From NCBI RefSeq assembly GCF_023502425.1, contig NZ_JAMFMA010000003.1:620001-684000 (forward strand): a stretch of 64,000 bases of DNA, in the 5' to 3' direction. Below the pieces are notes generated by a model. The model ran no database searches, was not told the origin of the DNA, and saw nothing but the letters and a program-made list of their open reading frames with translations. Below, piece after piece: positions 18,691 through 27,262 of this stretch. Positions within the stretch are counted from its first letter, which is position 1. Each line of letters opens with the position of its first letter. The position numbers and the translations under genes are program-made. The DNA comes from Flagellimonas spongiicola. Lineage in GTDB: Bacteria; Bacteroidota; Bacteroidia; Flavobacteriales; Flavobacteriaceae.

Positions 18691-18718
18691 TTGGTTTCTT
18701 GAAACAACCATACCTTTG
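18691..18718 (+). promoter_or_regulatory. Predicted promoter giving a leaderless GH109-like mRNA
   Basis: TTG (18691-18693), 17-nt spacer, TACCTTTG (18711-18718), then GAA and the ATG at 18722. With a start site a few nt after the -7 box, transcription would begin at or next to the start codon. Confidence 0.6.
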
Positions 18719-18721
18719 GAA

Positions 18722-20110
18722 ATGAAAAACCTGGACCGTAGAAAATTCATTAAGCGGACATCGATGTCCGCTGCGGCTGTTGCCCTCGTACCCAACGAGT
18801 TTGCAGCAATGCCATCACGACCGTTTCAATCAACCTATATGGGTGATCACGCTGCACCTAAATTGGAAACGATAAGGGCAGCCTTTATTGGAGTTGGTGC
18901 ACGTGGTGGGACCCATCTTAAATTCTTTGCTGCTTTAGAAGGAACCGAAGTGGTGGCCATTTGTGATCTATACGAGGATTTGGTCAAACAAAAAGTATCC
19001 TGGGTCAGGGAGGTAGCACCTAAAGAACGGCACAAAAATATTGCTGAATACTGGGGTGAGGAAGATTTGTGGAAGAAGATGCTACAAGAAGTTAATCCTG
19101 ACGTAGTTTTTATCGCTACAAATTGGTTGAATCATGCACCCATGGCAATTGAGGCCATGAACCAAGGAGCGCATGCCTTTGTGGAAGTTCCAATGGCTGT
19201 GACAGTGGATGAAATGTGGGCTATCGTAGATGCTTCAGAACGAACACAAAAGCATTGCATGATGATGGAGAATGTCAATTATGGCCGCGATGAACTGTTG
19301 TTTTTGAATATGTGTAGGCAGGGTGTGATTGGTGATATTTTGCATGGTGAAGCCGCCTATATCCACGAACTGCGATTTCAAATGGAAGAACAAAAACGTG
19401 GCACTGGTTCATGGAGAACGTATCATTATGCCCAAAGAAATGGGAATCTTTACCCAACTCACGGTTTGGGGCCAGTGGCCCAATATATGAATCTGGGTCG
19501 AACAGATGATAATTTTGCAAGTATTGTTTCTTTTTCCACACCAGCCATGGGAAGAGCATCTTACGCTGCCAAAAACTATGACGCCGACCATAAGTGGAAC
19601 AAATTGGATTATAAAGGAGGCGATTTGAATACCTCAATTATAAAAACAACTTTAGGTAAAACGGTAATGGTACAATGGGATGAAACAAGTCCCAGACCAT
19701 ATAGCCGTTTAAATTTGATTCAAGGAACCAAAGGTGCGTTGGCTGGCTTCCCAACAAGAGTGGCATTGGAAGGTGGGGTAGAAGGTGTAACAAAAGATCA
19801 TCATTCTTGGGCGCAAGGTGACCAATTGGCCGCAGTGTATGAAAAGTATGACCATCCTTTGTACCAACGTTTGAATGAAAGCACCAAAAATAGTGGTCAT
19901 GGCGGCATGGATGGCATCATGATGTATCGTATTGTGGAATGCTTGCAACACGGTCTACCCTTGGATCAAAATGTTTATGAAGGTTGTTTTTGGAGTGCAG
20001 TAGCACCCTTAAGTGAACGGTCAGTGGCTAGTGGTGGTGCACCGCAAAATTTTCCTGATTTCACTAGGGGAAGTTGGAAAAAAACGAAACCTTTGGAAAT
20101 TATAACTTAG
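18722..20110 (+). CDS. Tat-exported Gfo/Idh/MocA protein, GH109-like
   Basis: A 462-residue protein. The N-terminus carries a twin-arginine motif (DRRKFIKRTS) and hydrophobic stretch, consistent with export of a folded, cofactor-loaded protein. Next comes a Rossmann domain (FIGVGARGGTHLKFF, then CDLYED) and a Gfo/Idh/MocA catalytic domain. The C-terminal third (GHGGMDGIMMYRIVECLQ, SAVAPLSERSVASGG, PDFTRGSW) is what I associate with GH109, whose known member hydrolyses alpha-N-acetylgalactosamine by an NAD-dependent mechanism. Substrate is inferred from family only. The ATG at 18722 is preferred to the TTG at 18716, which lies in the promoter -7 box. A GHMP kinase and nucleotidyltransferase follow directly. 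Confidence 0.85.
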   Translation: MKNLDRRKFIKRTSMSAAAVALVPNEFAAMPSRPFQSTYMGDHAAPKLETIRAAFIGVGARGGTHLKFFAALEGTEVVAICDLYEDLVKQKVSWVREVAPKERHKNIAEYWGEEDLWKKMLQEVNPDVVFIATNWLNHAPMAIEAMNQGAHAFVEVPMAVTVDEMWAIVDASERTQKHCMMMENVNYGRDELLFLNMCRQGVIGDILHGEAAYIHELRFQMEEQKRGTGSWRTYHYAQRNGNLYPTHGLGPVAQYMNLGRTDDNFASIVSFSTPAMGRASYAAKNYDADHKWNKLDYKGGDLNTSIIKTTLGKTVMVQWDETSPRPYSRLNLIQGTKGALAGFPTRVALEGGVEGVTKDHHSWAQGDQLAAVYEKYDHPLYQRLNESTKNSGHGGMDGIMMYRIVECLQHGLPLDQNVYEGCFWSAVAPLSERSVASGGAPQNFPDFTRGSWKKTKPLEIIT

Positions 20111-20126
20111 TATCCCTTCCGAATTA

Positions 20127-21185
20127 ATGATTAATATTTCCGTCCCCGCACGAATCTGCTTTTTTGGAGATCATCAAGATTATTTAGGCTTACCTGTAAT
20201 TGCCGGCGCAATTGATAGGTATTTTCATGTTCATGCCAAAACCAATAACAGTTCCAGTTTTGATATTTTTCTGAAGGACCTTGATAAGCGAATCAAAATC
20301 GATTTAAATGATTCCTTGGATAATATTCAAGAGAATGATTACGTCCGTTCAGTTATGTCCATTCTTAAAAAGAATGGTATGGAGTTTATTCAAGGTTATG
20401 ATTTGGAAATTTATAGCACTATACCGGTAAATGCCGGTCTTTCTAGTTCATCCGCACTAATAGTCTCGTGGATTCGGTTTTTGTTGCAATCACAGCAGTT
20501 TCCCGGTAAACCTGACAATAAGCAAATTGGGCAATGGGCTTATGAAGCTGAGGTATTGTTTTTTAATCAGCCCGGAGGGTTAATGGATCAATATAGTATT
20601 GCGCAAGGCGGCTTGTTGTTTATAGACACGGAAAGTGGTGAAAGTGAAGCATTGAATCCAAAACTAGGGACTTTGGTTGTTGCAGAATCAGGTTTAGCTA
20701 AAAAAACTTTGAGCGTTCTTAAAAACGCCCGAGTCTATGCGCAAAATGCTATTCAGGCTGTACAAGGACAATATCCCGATTTTGAAATCCTGAATGCTAC
20801 CGAATCGGATTACGAACGATACAAACATTTAGTCCCTGAAAAATATCTGAAACATTGGTATGCTGCAGTTCTCAATTTTCATATCACCAAATGTGCTAAA
20901 ACTGAATTGTCTGGTAAAAACCCAAATACCAAACTTCTCGGTGACTTAATGAATCAACATCAGGCCATCCTTCAAAACCAAATCCAAAACACACCTATTG
21001 AAATGCAACAAATGATGGAAGCTGCGATTGCTGCTGGTGCATTGGGTGCAAAGATCATTGGCTCTGGCGGGGGGGGATGCATGGTTGCCATGGTTGAGGA
21101 ACATACAAAACAAAACGTAATAGAAGCATTTTTGAATAGTGGTGCCAAAGCGGCTTACCCAGTAAACATAACCGAAGTATCCTAA
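20127..21185 (+). CDS. GHMP-family sugar kinase
   Basis: A 352-residue cytoplasmic small-molecule kinase. The N-terminal ARICFFGDHQDYLGLPVIAG is a galactokinase-like substrate motif, PVNAGLSSSSAL (about 108-119) is the GHMP phosphate loop, and KIIGSGGGGCMVA is the C-terminal motif 3. Members phosphorylate galactose, mevalonate, homoserine and related substrates; here the galactokinase-like motif and the neighbours suggest a hexose or hexosamine 1-kinase. The exact sugar is not known. It lies 16 bp after the GH109-like gene, and its stop overlaps the next start as TAATG. Confidence 0.85.
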   Translation: MINISVPARICFFGDHQDYLGLPVIAGAIDRYFHVHAKTNNSSSFDIFLKDLDKRIKIDLNDSLDNIQENDYVRSVMSILKKNGMEFIQGYDLEIYSTIPVNAGLSSSSALIVSWIRFLLQSQQFPGKPDNKQIGQWAYEAEVLFFNQPGGLMDQYSIAQGGLLFIDTESGESEALNPKLGTLVVAESGLAKKTLSVLKNARVYAQNAIQAVQGQYPDFEILNATESDYERYKHLVPEKYLKHWYAAVLNFHITKCAKTELSGKNPNTKLLGDLMNQHQAILQNQIQNTPIEMQQMMEAAIAAGALGAKIIGSGGGGCMVAMVEEHTKQNVIEAFLNSGAKAAYPVNITEVS

Positions 21186-22027
21186 TGAACAACGAAAGTT
21201 TGGTAATCATGGTGGGAGGAGCATCCTCTCGCATGAAAAAAAGTTTGGAAACCGCACAATTGGATGAGACAACCAAGAGTGCAGCACAGAAGCTTCACAA
21301 AAGTTTAATTCCTTTGGGTAAAGAAGGAAAGACGCTGTTGTATTACTTGATCAACAATGCTGAAAAAGCGGGATACAAAGAAATATACCTGATAACCAGC
21401 AAAGAGAATGAAGGTTTTAAGGATTTGGTAGGTACTAAAAATTCCAATAACTCTTATCAAGATGTCAATGTACATTTTGCAATACAGGAAATACCTGAAA
21501 ATAGAATAAAACCGCTTGGCACAGCAGATGCGCTAGAACAATGTATGGAGCAATATCCAGAGCTTCAGACTAAGTTGTTTACCGTTTGCAATGGGGATAA
21601 TCTATACTCCGAAGGGGCATTGGATGATTTGAAAGCCCCAAGAAAAGCAAATAACGCCTTAATCAGCTATAGTGGTTCCGGCCTAGGATTTACAGATGAG
21701 CGTTTGACTAAGTTCGCATTGATGGATATTTCAGAAGATGATTTTTTGAAACAAATCGTTGAGAAGCCAGGAATTGAAAGTTTAAATGATTACCGTGATG
21801 TTGGTGGTGAATTACGTGTAAGTATGAACATATTTAGCTTTTTAGGGAGTGATATTTACCCCTTTCTAAAATCCTGTCCAATTCACCCAGTTCGAAATGA
21901 AAAAGAACTTCCTGAGGCAGTTCGTAATCTGGTACAACAGGATGCCAAAGCCGTAGTTTGCTTACCTCGGTCAGAGAAATTACCGGATTTGACAAGTGCC
22001 GAAGACATAGGTTTGTTCGAGGTTTAG
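21185..22027 (+). CDS. Sugar-1-phosphate nucleotidyltransferase-like protein
   Basis: A 280-residue protein with an N-terminal nucleotide-binding signature MVGGASSRMKKS, an SLIPLGKEGKTLLYYLINNA segment as in NTP_transferases, and a metal-site-like CNGDNLYS. These enzymes join a sugar-1-phosphate to a nucleotide with release of pyrophosphate. The ATG overlaps the GHMP kinase stop by one base, so the two are probably made together and act in sequence. The nucleotide and sugar are not predictable from what I can see. Confidence 0.78.
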   Translation: MNNESLVIMVGGASSRMKKSLETAQLDETTKSAAQKLHKSLIPLGKEGKTLLYYLINNAEKAGYKEIYLITSKENEGFKDLVGTKNSNNSYQDVNVHFAIQEIPENRIKPLGTADALEQCMEQYPELQTKLFTVCNGDNLYSEGALDDLKAPRKANNALISYSGSGLGFTDERLTKFALMDISEDDFLKQIVEKPGIESLNDYRDVGGELRVSMNIFSFLGSDIYPFLKSCPIHPVRNEKELPEAVRNLVQQDAKAVVCLPRSEKLPDLTSAEDIGLFEV

Positions 22028-22079
22028 TACTAGTTTATTCTTTTTAATTAACTGTTTTTCAATTACTTGTAAATTTATG

Positions 22080-22107
22080 TTGCAATAACTGTAACAGTGT
22101 CTGTTTG
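22080..22107 (+). promoter_or_regulatory. Predicted promoter with palindrome in its spacer
   Basis: TTG (22080-22082), 17-nt spacer, TCTGTTTG (22100-22107; one mismatch to TAnnTTTG). The spacer holds ACTGT-A-ACAGT (22088-22098), an 11-bp inverted repeat placed where a bound regulator would block the promoter. Confidence 0.4.
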
Positions 22108-22136
22108 GGATGTGTCCAAATCATAAAGCAATTATT

Positions 22137-22628
22137 ATGATGAACAAAAGAAGCATCCTAGCAACATTGGTCATGTGTTTAAGTATGACCGCAATCTTTT
22201 CACAAAAACAGACAGTTATGCAGACTAAAACAATGACTAAAGACGAATTGGCGGTATTACAAACCGTGGAAACCATGACCAAAGCCTTCAATGGAAAAGA
22301 CATTGAAGTGGTGATGGGAAGTTATCAAAAAGACGCATTGGTGATTTTTGAACCCGGAATGCAAGTGCGGAACTTTAAGCAACTCAAAGAAATGTTTTTG
22401 GCGGCATTCGCCATAAACCCAAAGTTTGAATACCCCCAAGGTCATGAAGTATTCGTAAATGGTGACAATGCAACTCATATTGCTCCCTGGATTATGTCCG
22501 GAACAGCTCCAGATGGAACACAAATAAAGCAGAGTGGTCTTTCCGTGGCCAATTTAAGAAAGCAAAAAGATGGTAAATGGTTACTTACCTTTGATAACCC
22601 CCACGGTAGTTATTTAATGGCAAATTAA
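22137..22628 (+). CDS. Secreted NTF2-like (SnoaL/DUF4440-type) protein
   Basis: A 163-residue protein with a signal peptide (MMNKRSILATLVMCLSMTAI, cleavage near FSQ) and one NTF2-like cone domain: ETMTKAFNGKDIEVVMGSYQ, a middle FEPGMQVRNFKQLKEMF and a C-terminal LRKQKDGKWLLTFDNPHGS. Such folds serve as enzymes or ligand binders; no catalytic residues can be assigned. The ATG at 22137 (or 22140) starts the signal peptide; the GTG at 22110 lies at the predicted promoter. The sigma factor gene starts 3 bp after its stop, suggesting joint control. Confidence 0.78.
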   Translation: MMNKRSILATLVMCLSMTAIFSQKQTVMQTKTMTKDELAVLQTVETMTKAFNGKDIEVVMGSYQKDALVIFEPGMQVRNFKQLKEMFLAAFAINPKFEYPQGHEVFVNGDNATHIAPWIMSGTAPDGTQIKQSGLSVANLRKQKDGKWLLTFDNPHGSYLMAN

Positions 22629-22631
22629 ACC

Positions 22632-23498
22632 ATGAATATGCAATTGTCAGATCATAATTCAGATGAACAATTGATAAAGCGAGCCTTATCCGGCGATAAG
22701 GCCGCTTTGGAGTTGTTGATTTCCAATAATCAAGATTGGATTTATAATGTTGCCATGACCTTTGTTGGAGATGCAGATGAAGCAGCGGATTTAACCCAGG
22801 AAGTCTTGATCAAAGTGATCACCAAATTGGATACTTTCCAAAACCGTAGCAGTTTTAGAACCTGGATGTATCGAATTGTAAAAAACCATTTTCTGAATAT
22901 GAAAAGGGGCAAGCATGAGGTCAGCCCCCCAACCTTTGAACAATTTGGACAAGGATTGGATCAAATCCCAGATGAATCATTGGCCAACTATTCGTTTGAA
23001 GTAGAAGAAAAATTACTGGTAAATGAAGCAAAAATAGGTTGCATGAAGGGTATGCTACTTTGCTTGGACCGCGAACAACGACTCATTTACATTTTGGGCG
23101 AGTTATTTGAGTTTCCAGATACTGTAGGAAGTGAGATAATGGAAATGAGCAAGCAAAATTTTAGGGTTAAGCTACATCGGACCAAAAAGCAGCTGTATAA
23201 CTTTATGAACCATAAATGTGGCTTAATCAATAAAGCAAACCCATGCAGGTGTCATCGTAAAACTGTAGGGTTTATAAAATTGGGATATGTTGACCCTAAT
23301 GAACTTCATTTTCAAAAAGACGTATTGAGTCAAATCAATAAAGTAGTAGATAAAAAAGTCGAAGCTTATTCCACTGATGTTTTGGATGATTACCAAAAAT
23401 TGTATCAAGCGCATCCTTTTTTAAAAAGCCCAGATAAGATGGCTTCCATTAGAAGATTACTTTCCACGGATAGTATAAAAGAGACCTTTAATTTATAG
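22632..23498 (+). CDS. ECF-like sigma factor with C-terminal Cys-containing extension
   Basis: A 288-residue protein, about 100 residues longer than a minimal ECF. Region 2 (residues 14-90; AADLTQEVLIKVITKLDTF, FRTWMYRIVKNHFLNMKR) and region 4 (about 130-185; LLCLDREQRLIYILGELFEF, then a helix-turn-helix) are followed by a C-terminal segment starting HKCGLINKANPCRCHRKTVG, where three Cys and two His could bind zinc, and a helical tail. Such an extension may act as a built-in regulatory part. No anti-sigma gene adjoins it; the co-transcribed partner is the secreted NTF2-like protein. Confidence 0.85.
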   Translation: MNMQLSDHNSDEQLIKRALSGDKAALELLISNNQDWIYNVAMTFVGDADEAADLTQEVLIKVITKLDTFQNRSSFRTWMYRIVKNHFLNMKRGKHEVSPPTFEQFGQGLDQIPDESLANYSFEVEEKLLVNEAKIGCMKGMLLCLDREQRLIYILGELFEFPDTVGSEIMEMSKQNFRVKLHRTKKQLYNFMNHKCGLINKANPCRCHRKTVGFIKLGYVDPNELHFQKDVLSQINKVVDKKVEAYSTDVLDDYQKLYQAHPFLKSPDKMASIRRLLSTDSIKETFNL

Positions 23499-23506
23499 GT
23501 CTTGCC

Positions 23507-23541
23507 AAAGGGTCAGCGCTCTGTGGTATAGCTGGCCCTTT
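23507..23541 (+). terminator. Hairpin after the ECF gene
   Basis: AAAGGGTCAGC (23507-23517) and GCTGGCCCTTT (23531-23541) form an 11-bp stem with one G-U pair and a 13-nt loop. No U-tract follows, so it is a weak terminator or an RNA-stabilising element. Confidence 0.45.
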
Positions 23542-23625
23542 CGGAAAAGTAGGGCCCATTGGATTTCAATGGATTACTAGGTTGTTATCGGCAATCGTTA
23601 TCTTTAAGAGCAAAGTCAAGCTTTT

Positions 23626-25923
23626 ATGGGTGCTATATTGAAACGAAATATTTCTGCTACCGGCGATACATCATTTGCTGACCTCGAAGTATCGGAACCA
23701 AGTGATTATGCCGCAGGTATTCCTGCAGTAAAGGTTGCGCTGGAACATCTTAGTAAGGAATCTGGATTGTTTAGGTCGATTAAAACGCTTTCCAGAATGA
23801 ATCAAAAGGATGGTTTTGATTGTCCAGGTTGTGCTTGGCCAGATCCAGATAAACCTTCAAAACTGGGAGAGTATTGCGAAAATGGCGTGAAGGCAATTGC
23901 TGAGGAAACAACTTTTGAACGTGTAGATCGTGATTTTTTCAAAAGGTATTCCGTAGAGGAAATTTCCAATTGGACCGATTATGAAATTGGAAAGAGTGGA
24001 CGCATTACCGAACCTTTTATCCTAAGGCCAGACTCGTTGCACTATAAGCCTGTTTCTTGGAATGAAGCCTTTGAGACTATAGCATCTCATTTGAAAAACT
24101 TGGATTATCCGGATGAAGCTATTTTTTATACTTCTGGCAGATCAAGTAATGAGGCGGCTTTTCTGTACGGCTTGTTCGTAAGGGCGTTTGGGACAAACAA
24201 TATGCCGGATTGTTCCAATATGTGCCACGAATCAAGTGGTGTTGCACTTTCAGAAACATTGGGTATTGGTAAGGGTTCCGTTGTCTTAGATGATTTTGAG
24301 GCAGCTGAAGTAGTTATGATAATTGGTCAGAATCCAGGTACCAACCATCCGCGAATGTTATCCGCCCTGCAAAAATGCAAAGAAAATGGAGGAAGTGTCA
24401 TAACTGTAAATCCACTTTCGGAAAGTGGTTTGAATCGATTCAAAAATCCACAAGAAGTAAAAGGAATATTTGGTAAGGGTACCACATTGACCGATGTCTT
24501 TCTTCAAGTTAAGATAAATCAAGACGTGGCCTTATTGAAATTGATTATGAAACGTCTAGCCCAGCGGGACAAAGATGGCGAGAAGGTATTTGATCATACA
24601 TTTATAGCTGAAAAGACCCATGGTTACGATGAGTTGATGAAGAGTTTGGAAGATTTTGAAGACCATGAGCTCTTGGAAATATGTGGTGTAGATCCAAAAG
24701 AAATAGATAAGGCTGTTGATATATTGGCAACAAAGTCCAGAATAATCATTTGCTGGGCCATGGGGCTAACGCAGCACAAAAATGGTGTGGAGAACATCAA
24801 GGAATGCGTGAATTTACTATTGCTCAAAGGAAGTATAGGAAAAAAGGGAGCAGGAACCTGCCCTGTTCGTGGCCATAGTAACGTTCAAGGAGATCGTACG
24901 GTGGGTATTATGCATCACGTATCCAAACCATTGAACAAAGCCATTAAAGCGGAATTTAACTTTGACCCACCTGAAAAGGAAGGCCTGGATACGGTAAATT
25001 GCATACAGGCTATGCATAAAGGAGATGCAAAGGTGTTCGTAGCCTTGGGAGGAAACTTTGTTTCAGCAGCTTCGGATACACATTATACTGCCGCGGCACT
25101 TGAAAATTGCGAACTCACGGTTTCTGTTAGTACTAAATTGAATCGCACGCATTTAACCGCGGGAAAAACGTCAATTATACTTCCTACTTTGGGTAGAACG
25201 GAACAGGATGGTGGTCGTTTAGTGACGGTTGAAAATAGCATGGGTAAAGTTCATCAGAGTAAAGGAAAGTTGAAGCCTGCCAGTGAATTCCTTAAAAGTG
25301 AACCGGAAATTGTGGCTGGTATTGCGGCTGCATACTTTGGGAAAAACCATTCCATCGATTGGCATGAAATGGGTGTCAATTACGCGTTGATTCGTGAGAA
25401 AATTACCAATGTATTAAATGGGTTTAAAGACTATTCCAATAGATCAAAAGGCACAGGGTTTTATCTGCCCAACAATGCTCGAGAGGCAGATTTCACCAAA
25501 TTACCAGGAGGTAAGGCCCAGTTTTCCGTATGCAGCTTACCGGATATCCAGTTACAGCAGGACGAATTTGTATTAATGACGGTTAGAAGTCATGATCAAT
25601 TTAATACCACAATTTATGGGATGAATGATAGGTATCGCGGTATACATGGTGAGCGTAGAGTAGTTTTTATGAATAAGGAGGATATGGCTGAGATGGGGTT
25701 CAAACCACAAGAAGTAGTTGATTTGGTAAGTACCTACAATGGAAAAGAACGCAGGGCAGAGAATTTTAAATTGGTGCCCTATGATATACCTTCAAAAAAT
25801 CTCTGTGCATACTTTCCAGAGACCAATGTTTTGGTGCCAATAGATTTGTATGCTGATAAAAGTAATACACCTGTTAGTAAATCTATTGTGGTTAAGATTC
25901 ATCCAGTTTCCAATTCGTTTTGA
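23626..25923 (+). CDS. YdeP/FdhF-type molybdopterin oxidoreductase
   Basis: A 765-residue member of the molybdopterin oxidoreductase superfamily. CPGCAWPDP at residues 66-74 is the family's hallmark Cys pair. PVSWNEAFETIASHL, TSGRSSNEAAFLYGLFVRAFGTNN and CSNMCHESSG mark the cofactor-binding region, and a C-terminal molydop-binding domain is present (TVRSHDQFNTTIYGMNDRYRG). No Tat signal is visible, so it is cytoplasmic. E. coli YdeP is linked to acid resistance, but its substrate is unsettled. No accessory fdhD gene is in view. A hydroxylase-family gene follows after 21 bp. Confidence 0.92.
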   Translation: MGAILKRNISATGDTSFADLEVSEPSDYAAGIPAVKVALEHLSKESGLFRSIKTLSRMNQKDGFDCPGCAWPDPDKPSKLGEYCENGVKAIAEETTFERVDRDFFKRYSVEEISNWTDYEIGKSGRITEPFILRPDSLHYKPVSWNEAFETIASHLKNLDYPDEAIFYTSGRSSNEAAFLYGLFVRAFGTNNMPDCSNMCHESSGVALSETLGIGKGSVVLDDFEAAEVVMIIGQNPGTNHPRMLSALQKCKENGGSVITVNPLSESGLNRFKNPQEVKGIFGKGTTLTDVFLQVKINQDVALLKLIMKRLAQRDKDGEKVFDHTFIAEKTHGYDELMKSLEDFEDHELLEICGVDPKEIDKAVDILATKSRIIICWAMGLTQHKNGVENIKECVNLLLLKGSIGKKGAGTCPVRGHSNVQGDRTVGIMHHVSKPLNKAIKAEFNFDPPEKEGLDTVNCIQAMHKGDAKVFVALGGNFVSAASDTHYTAAALENCELTVSVSTKLNRTHLTAGKTSIILPTLGRTEQDGGRLVTVENSMGKVHQSKGKLKPASEFLKSEPEIVAGIAAAYFGKNHSIDWHEMGVNYALIREKITNVLNGFKDYSNRSKGTGFYLPNNAREADFTKLPGGKAQFSVCSLPDIQLQQDEFVLMTVRSHDQFNTTIYGMNDRYRGIHGERRVVFMNKEDMAEMGFKPQEVVDLVSTYNGKERRAENFKLVPYDIPSKNLCAYFPETNVLVPIDLYADKSNTPVSKSIVVKIHPVSNSF

Positions 25924-25944
25924 TCATTTTTATATATTAGGGAC

Positions 25945-27201
25945 ATGGAAACCTACGCCACTGCGTTATTATATGCCATTCCTTTTTTTGTTGGATTGGT
26001 TCTTATAGAAGTCCTTTATGGATACTTTGTAAAAAATCAGAAACATAATGTCATGGATACTGTGAGTAGTTTAAGTTCCGGTATTACCAATATTGTGAAA
26101 GACTCGTTAGGTTTGGGCGTCGTGTTGATCACGTACCCTTATTTGTTGGAACAATTGGCCATTATTGAAGTCAAATCGACATGGTTATTATGGGTCTTTG
26201 GATTCTTGGCTTTGGATTTTGCTGGATATTGGAACCATAGACTAAGCCACCGAATCAACTTTTTCTGGAATCAACACGTTATCCACCATAGTAGCGAGGA
26301 ATTTAACTTAGCCTGTGCATTGCGTCAGTCCATATCAAATCTCTTGGTATATTTCCCTTTTTTAATGATTCCAGCGGCCTTGCTAGGTGTACCTCACAAA
26401 GTAGTGGCTATTTTAGCCCCATTGCATTTGTTTGCCCAATTCTGGTATCATACCCAGCATATTGGTAAAATGGGATGGTTGGAATACATAATCATAACCC
26501 CGTCCCAACATCGTGTGCATCATGCCATAAATCCAGAGTATATTGATAAAAACCTGGGTCAAATATTCAGTTTTTGGGATCGCATGTTTGGCACTTTTCA
26601 GGAAGAATTGGATGATGTTCCACCACAATACGGGGTATTGAAACCAGCTAGTACCTGGAACCCAATACTCATCAACTTTCAACATATTTGGCGATTGATA
26701 AAGGATGCATGGAGAACTAATAGTTTTTGGGATAAACTGCGTATATGGTTTATGCCAACGGGTTGGCGTCCTGCGGATGTCAAAGAAAAATACCCGGTAG
26801 AGATCATCGAAAATGTATATAATTTTAAAAAATATAGACCGGCCGCTTCACATGCATTAAAGGGATATGCTATTTTCCAATTACTATCCATTACACTATT
26901 GATGCTCTTTATGTTTTATAACTACGCAGACATCGGTACGGATGGGCTGTTGTGGTTTGGCGCATTCGTCTTCGCCGGGGTCTACGGGTATACTACTTTA
27001 ATGGATAAAGAAGGATATGCGATATGGATAGAAGTTGTACGTAGTTTAGCAGGTTTGATTTTGATTTACCTCACCGGAGATTGGTTTGGATTGAACAACT
27101 TGCTATTTTTTGGCAGCTATCTCGTAGCGACATACTTTGTTGTCTCAATCCTCGGCGCCATATATTTTACCTGTTTTGATGATTCAATAACGAAAGGTTA
27201 G
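25945..27201 (+). CDS. Fatty acid hydroxylase/sterol desaturase family membrane protein
   Basis: A 418-residue polytopic membrane protein. The three histidine clusters for a di-iron site are HRLSH (98-102), HVIHH (111-115) and QHRVHH (188-193). There are several N-terminal membrane segments, a long soluble loop, and three or four further membrane segments at the C-terminus (about 285-410) as seen in alkylglycerol-monooxygenase-like members. It probably hydroxylates or desaturates a lipid using oxygen; the lipid is unknown. It lies 21 bp after the YdeP-type gene and 61 bp before a Crp/Fnr regulator. Confidence 0.88.
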   Translation: METYATALLYAIPFFVGLVLIEVLYGYFVKNQKHNVMDTVSSLSSGITNIVKDSLGLGVVLITYPYLLEQLAIIEVKSTWLLWVFGFLALDFAGYWNHRLSHRINFFWNQHVIHHSSEEFNLACALRQSISNLLVYFPFLMIPAALLGVPHKVVAILAPLHLFAQFWYHTQHIGKMGWLEYIIITPSQHRVHHAINPEYIDKNLGQIFSFWDRMFGTFQEELDDVPPQYGVLKPASTWNPILINFQHIWRLIKDAWRTNSFWDKLRIWFMPTGWRPADVKEKYPVEIIENVYNFKKYRPAASHALKGYAIFQLLSITLLMLFMFYNYADIGTDGLLWFGAFVFAGVYGYTTLMDKEGYAIWIEVVRSLAGLILIYLTGDWFGLNNLLFFGSYLVATYFVVSILGAIYFTCFDDSITKG

Positions 27202-27262
27202 CCATTTTTTTGAGACTGATTGGTTGTCATGGAAATTCTATGCGCCAAGAAAAAACTTCACC

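Noticed and set aside
14342..22027. Polysaccharide utilisation locus
   Set aside because: There is a TonB receptor and a GH109-like gene, but no SusD, no SusC-type receptor pair and no further glycoside hydrolases.
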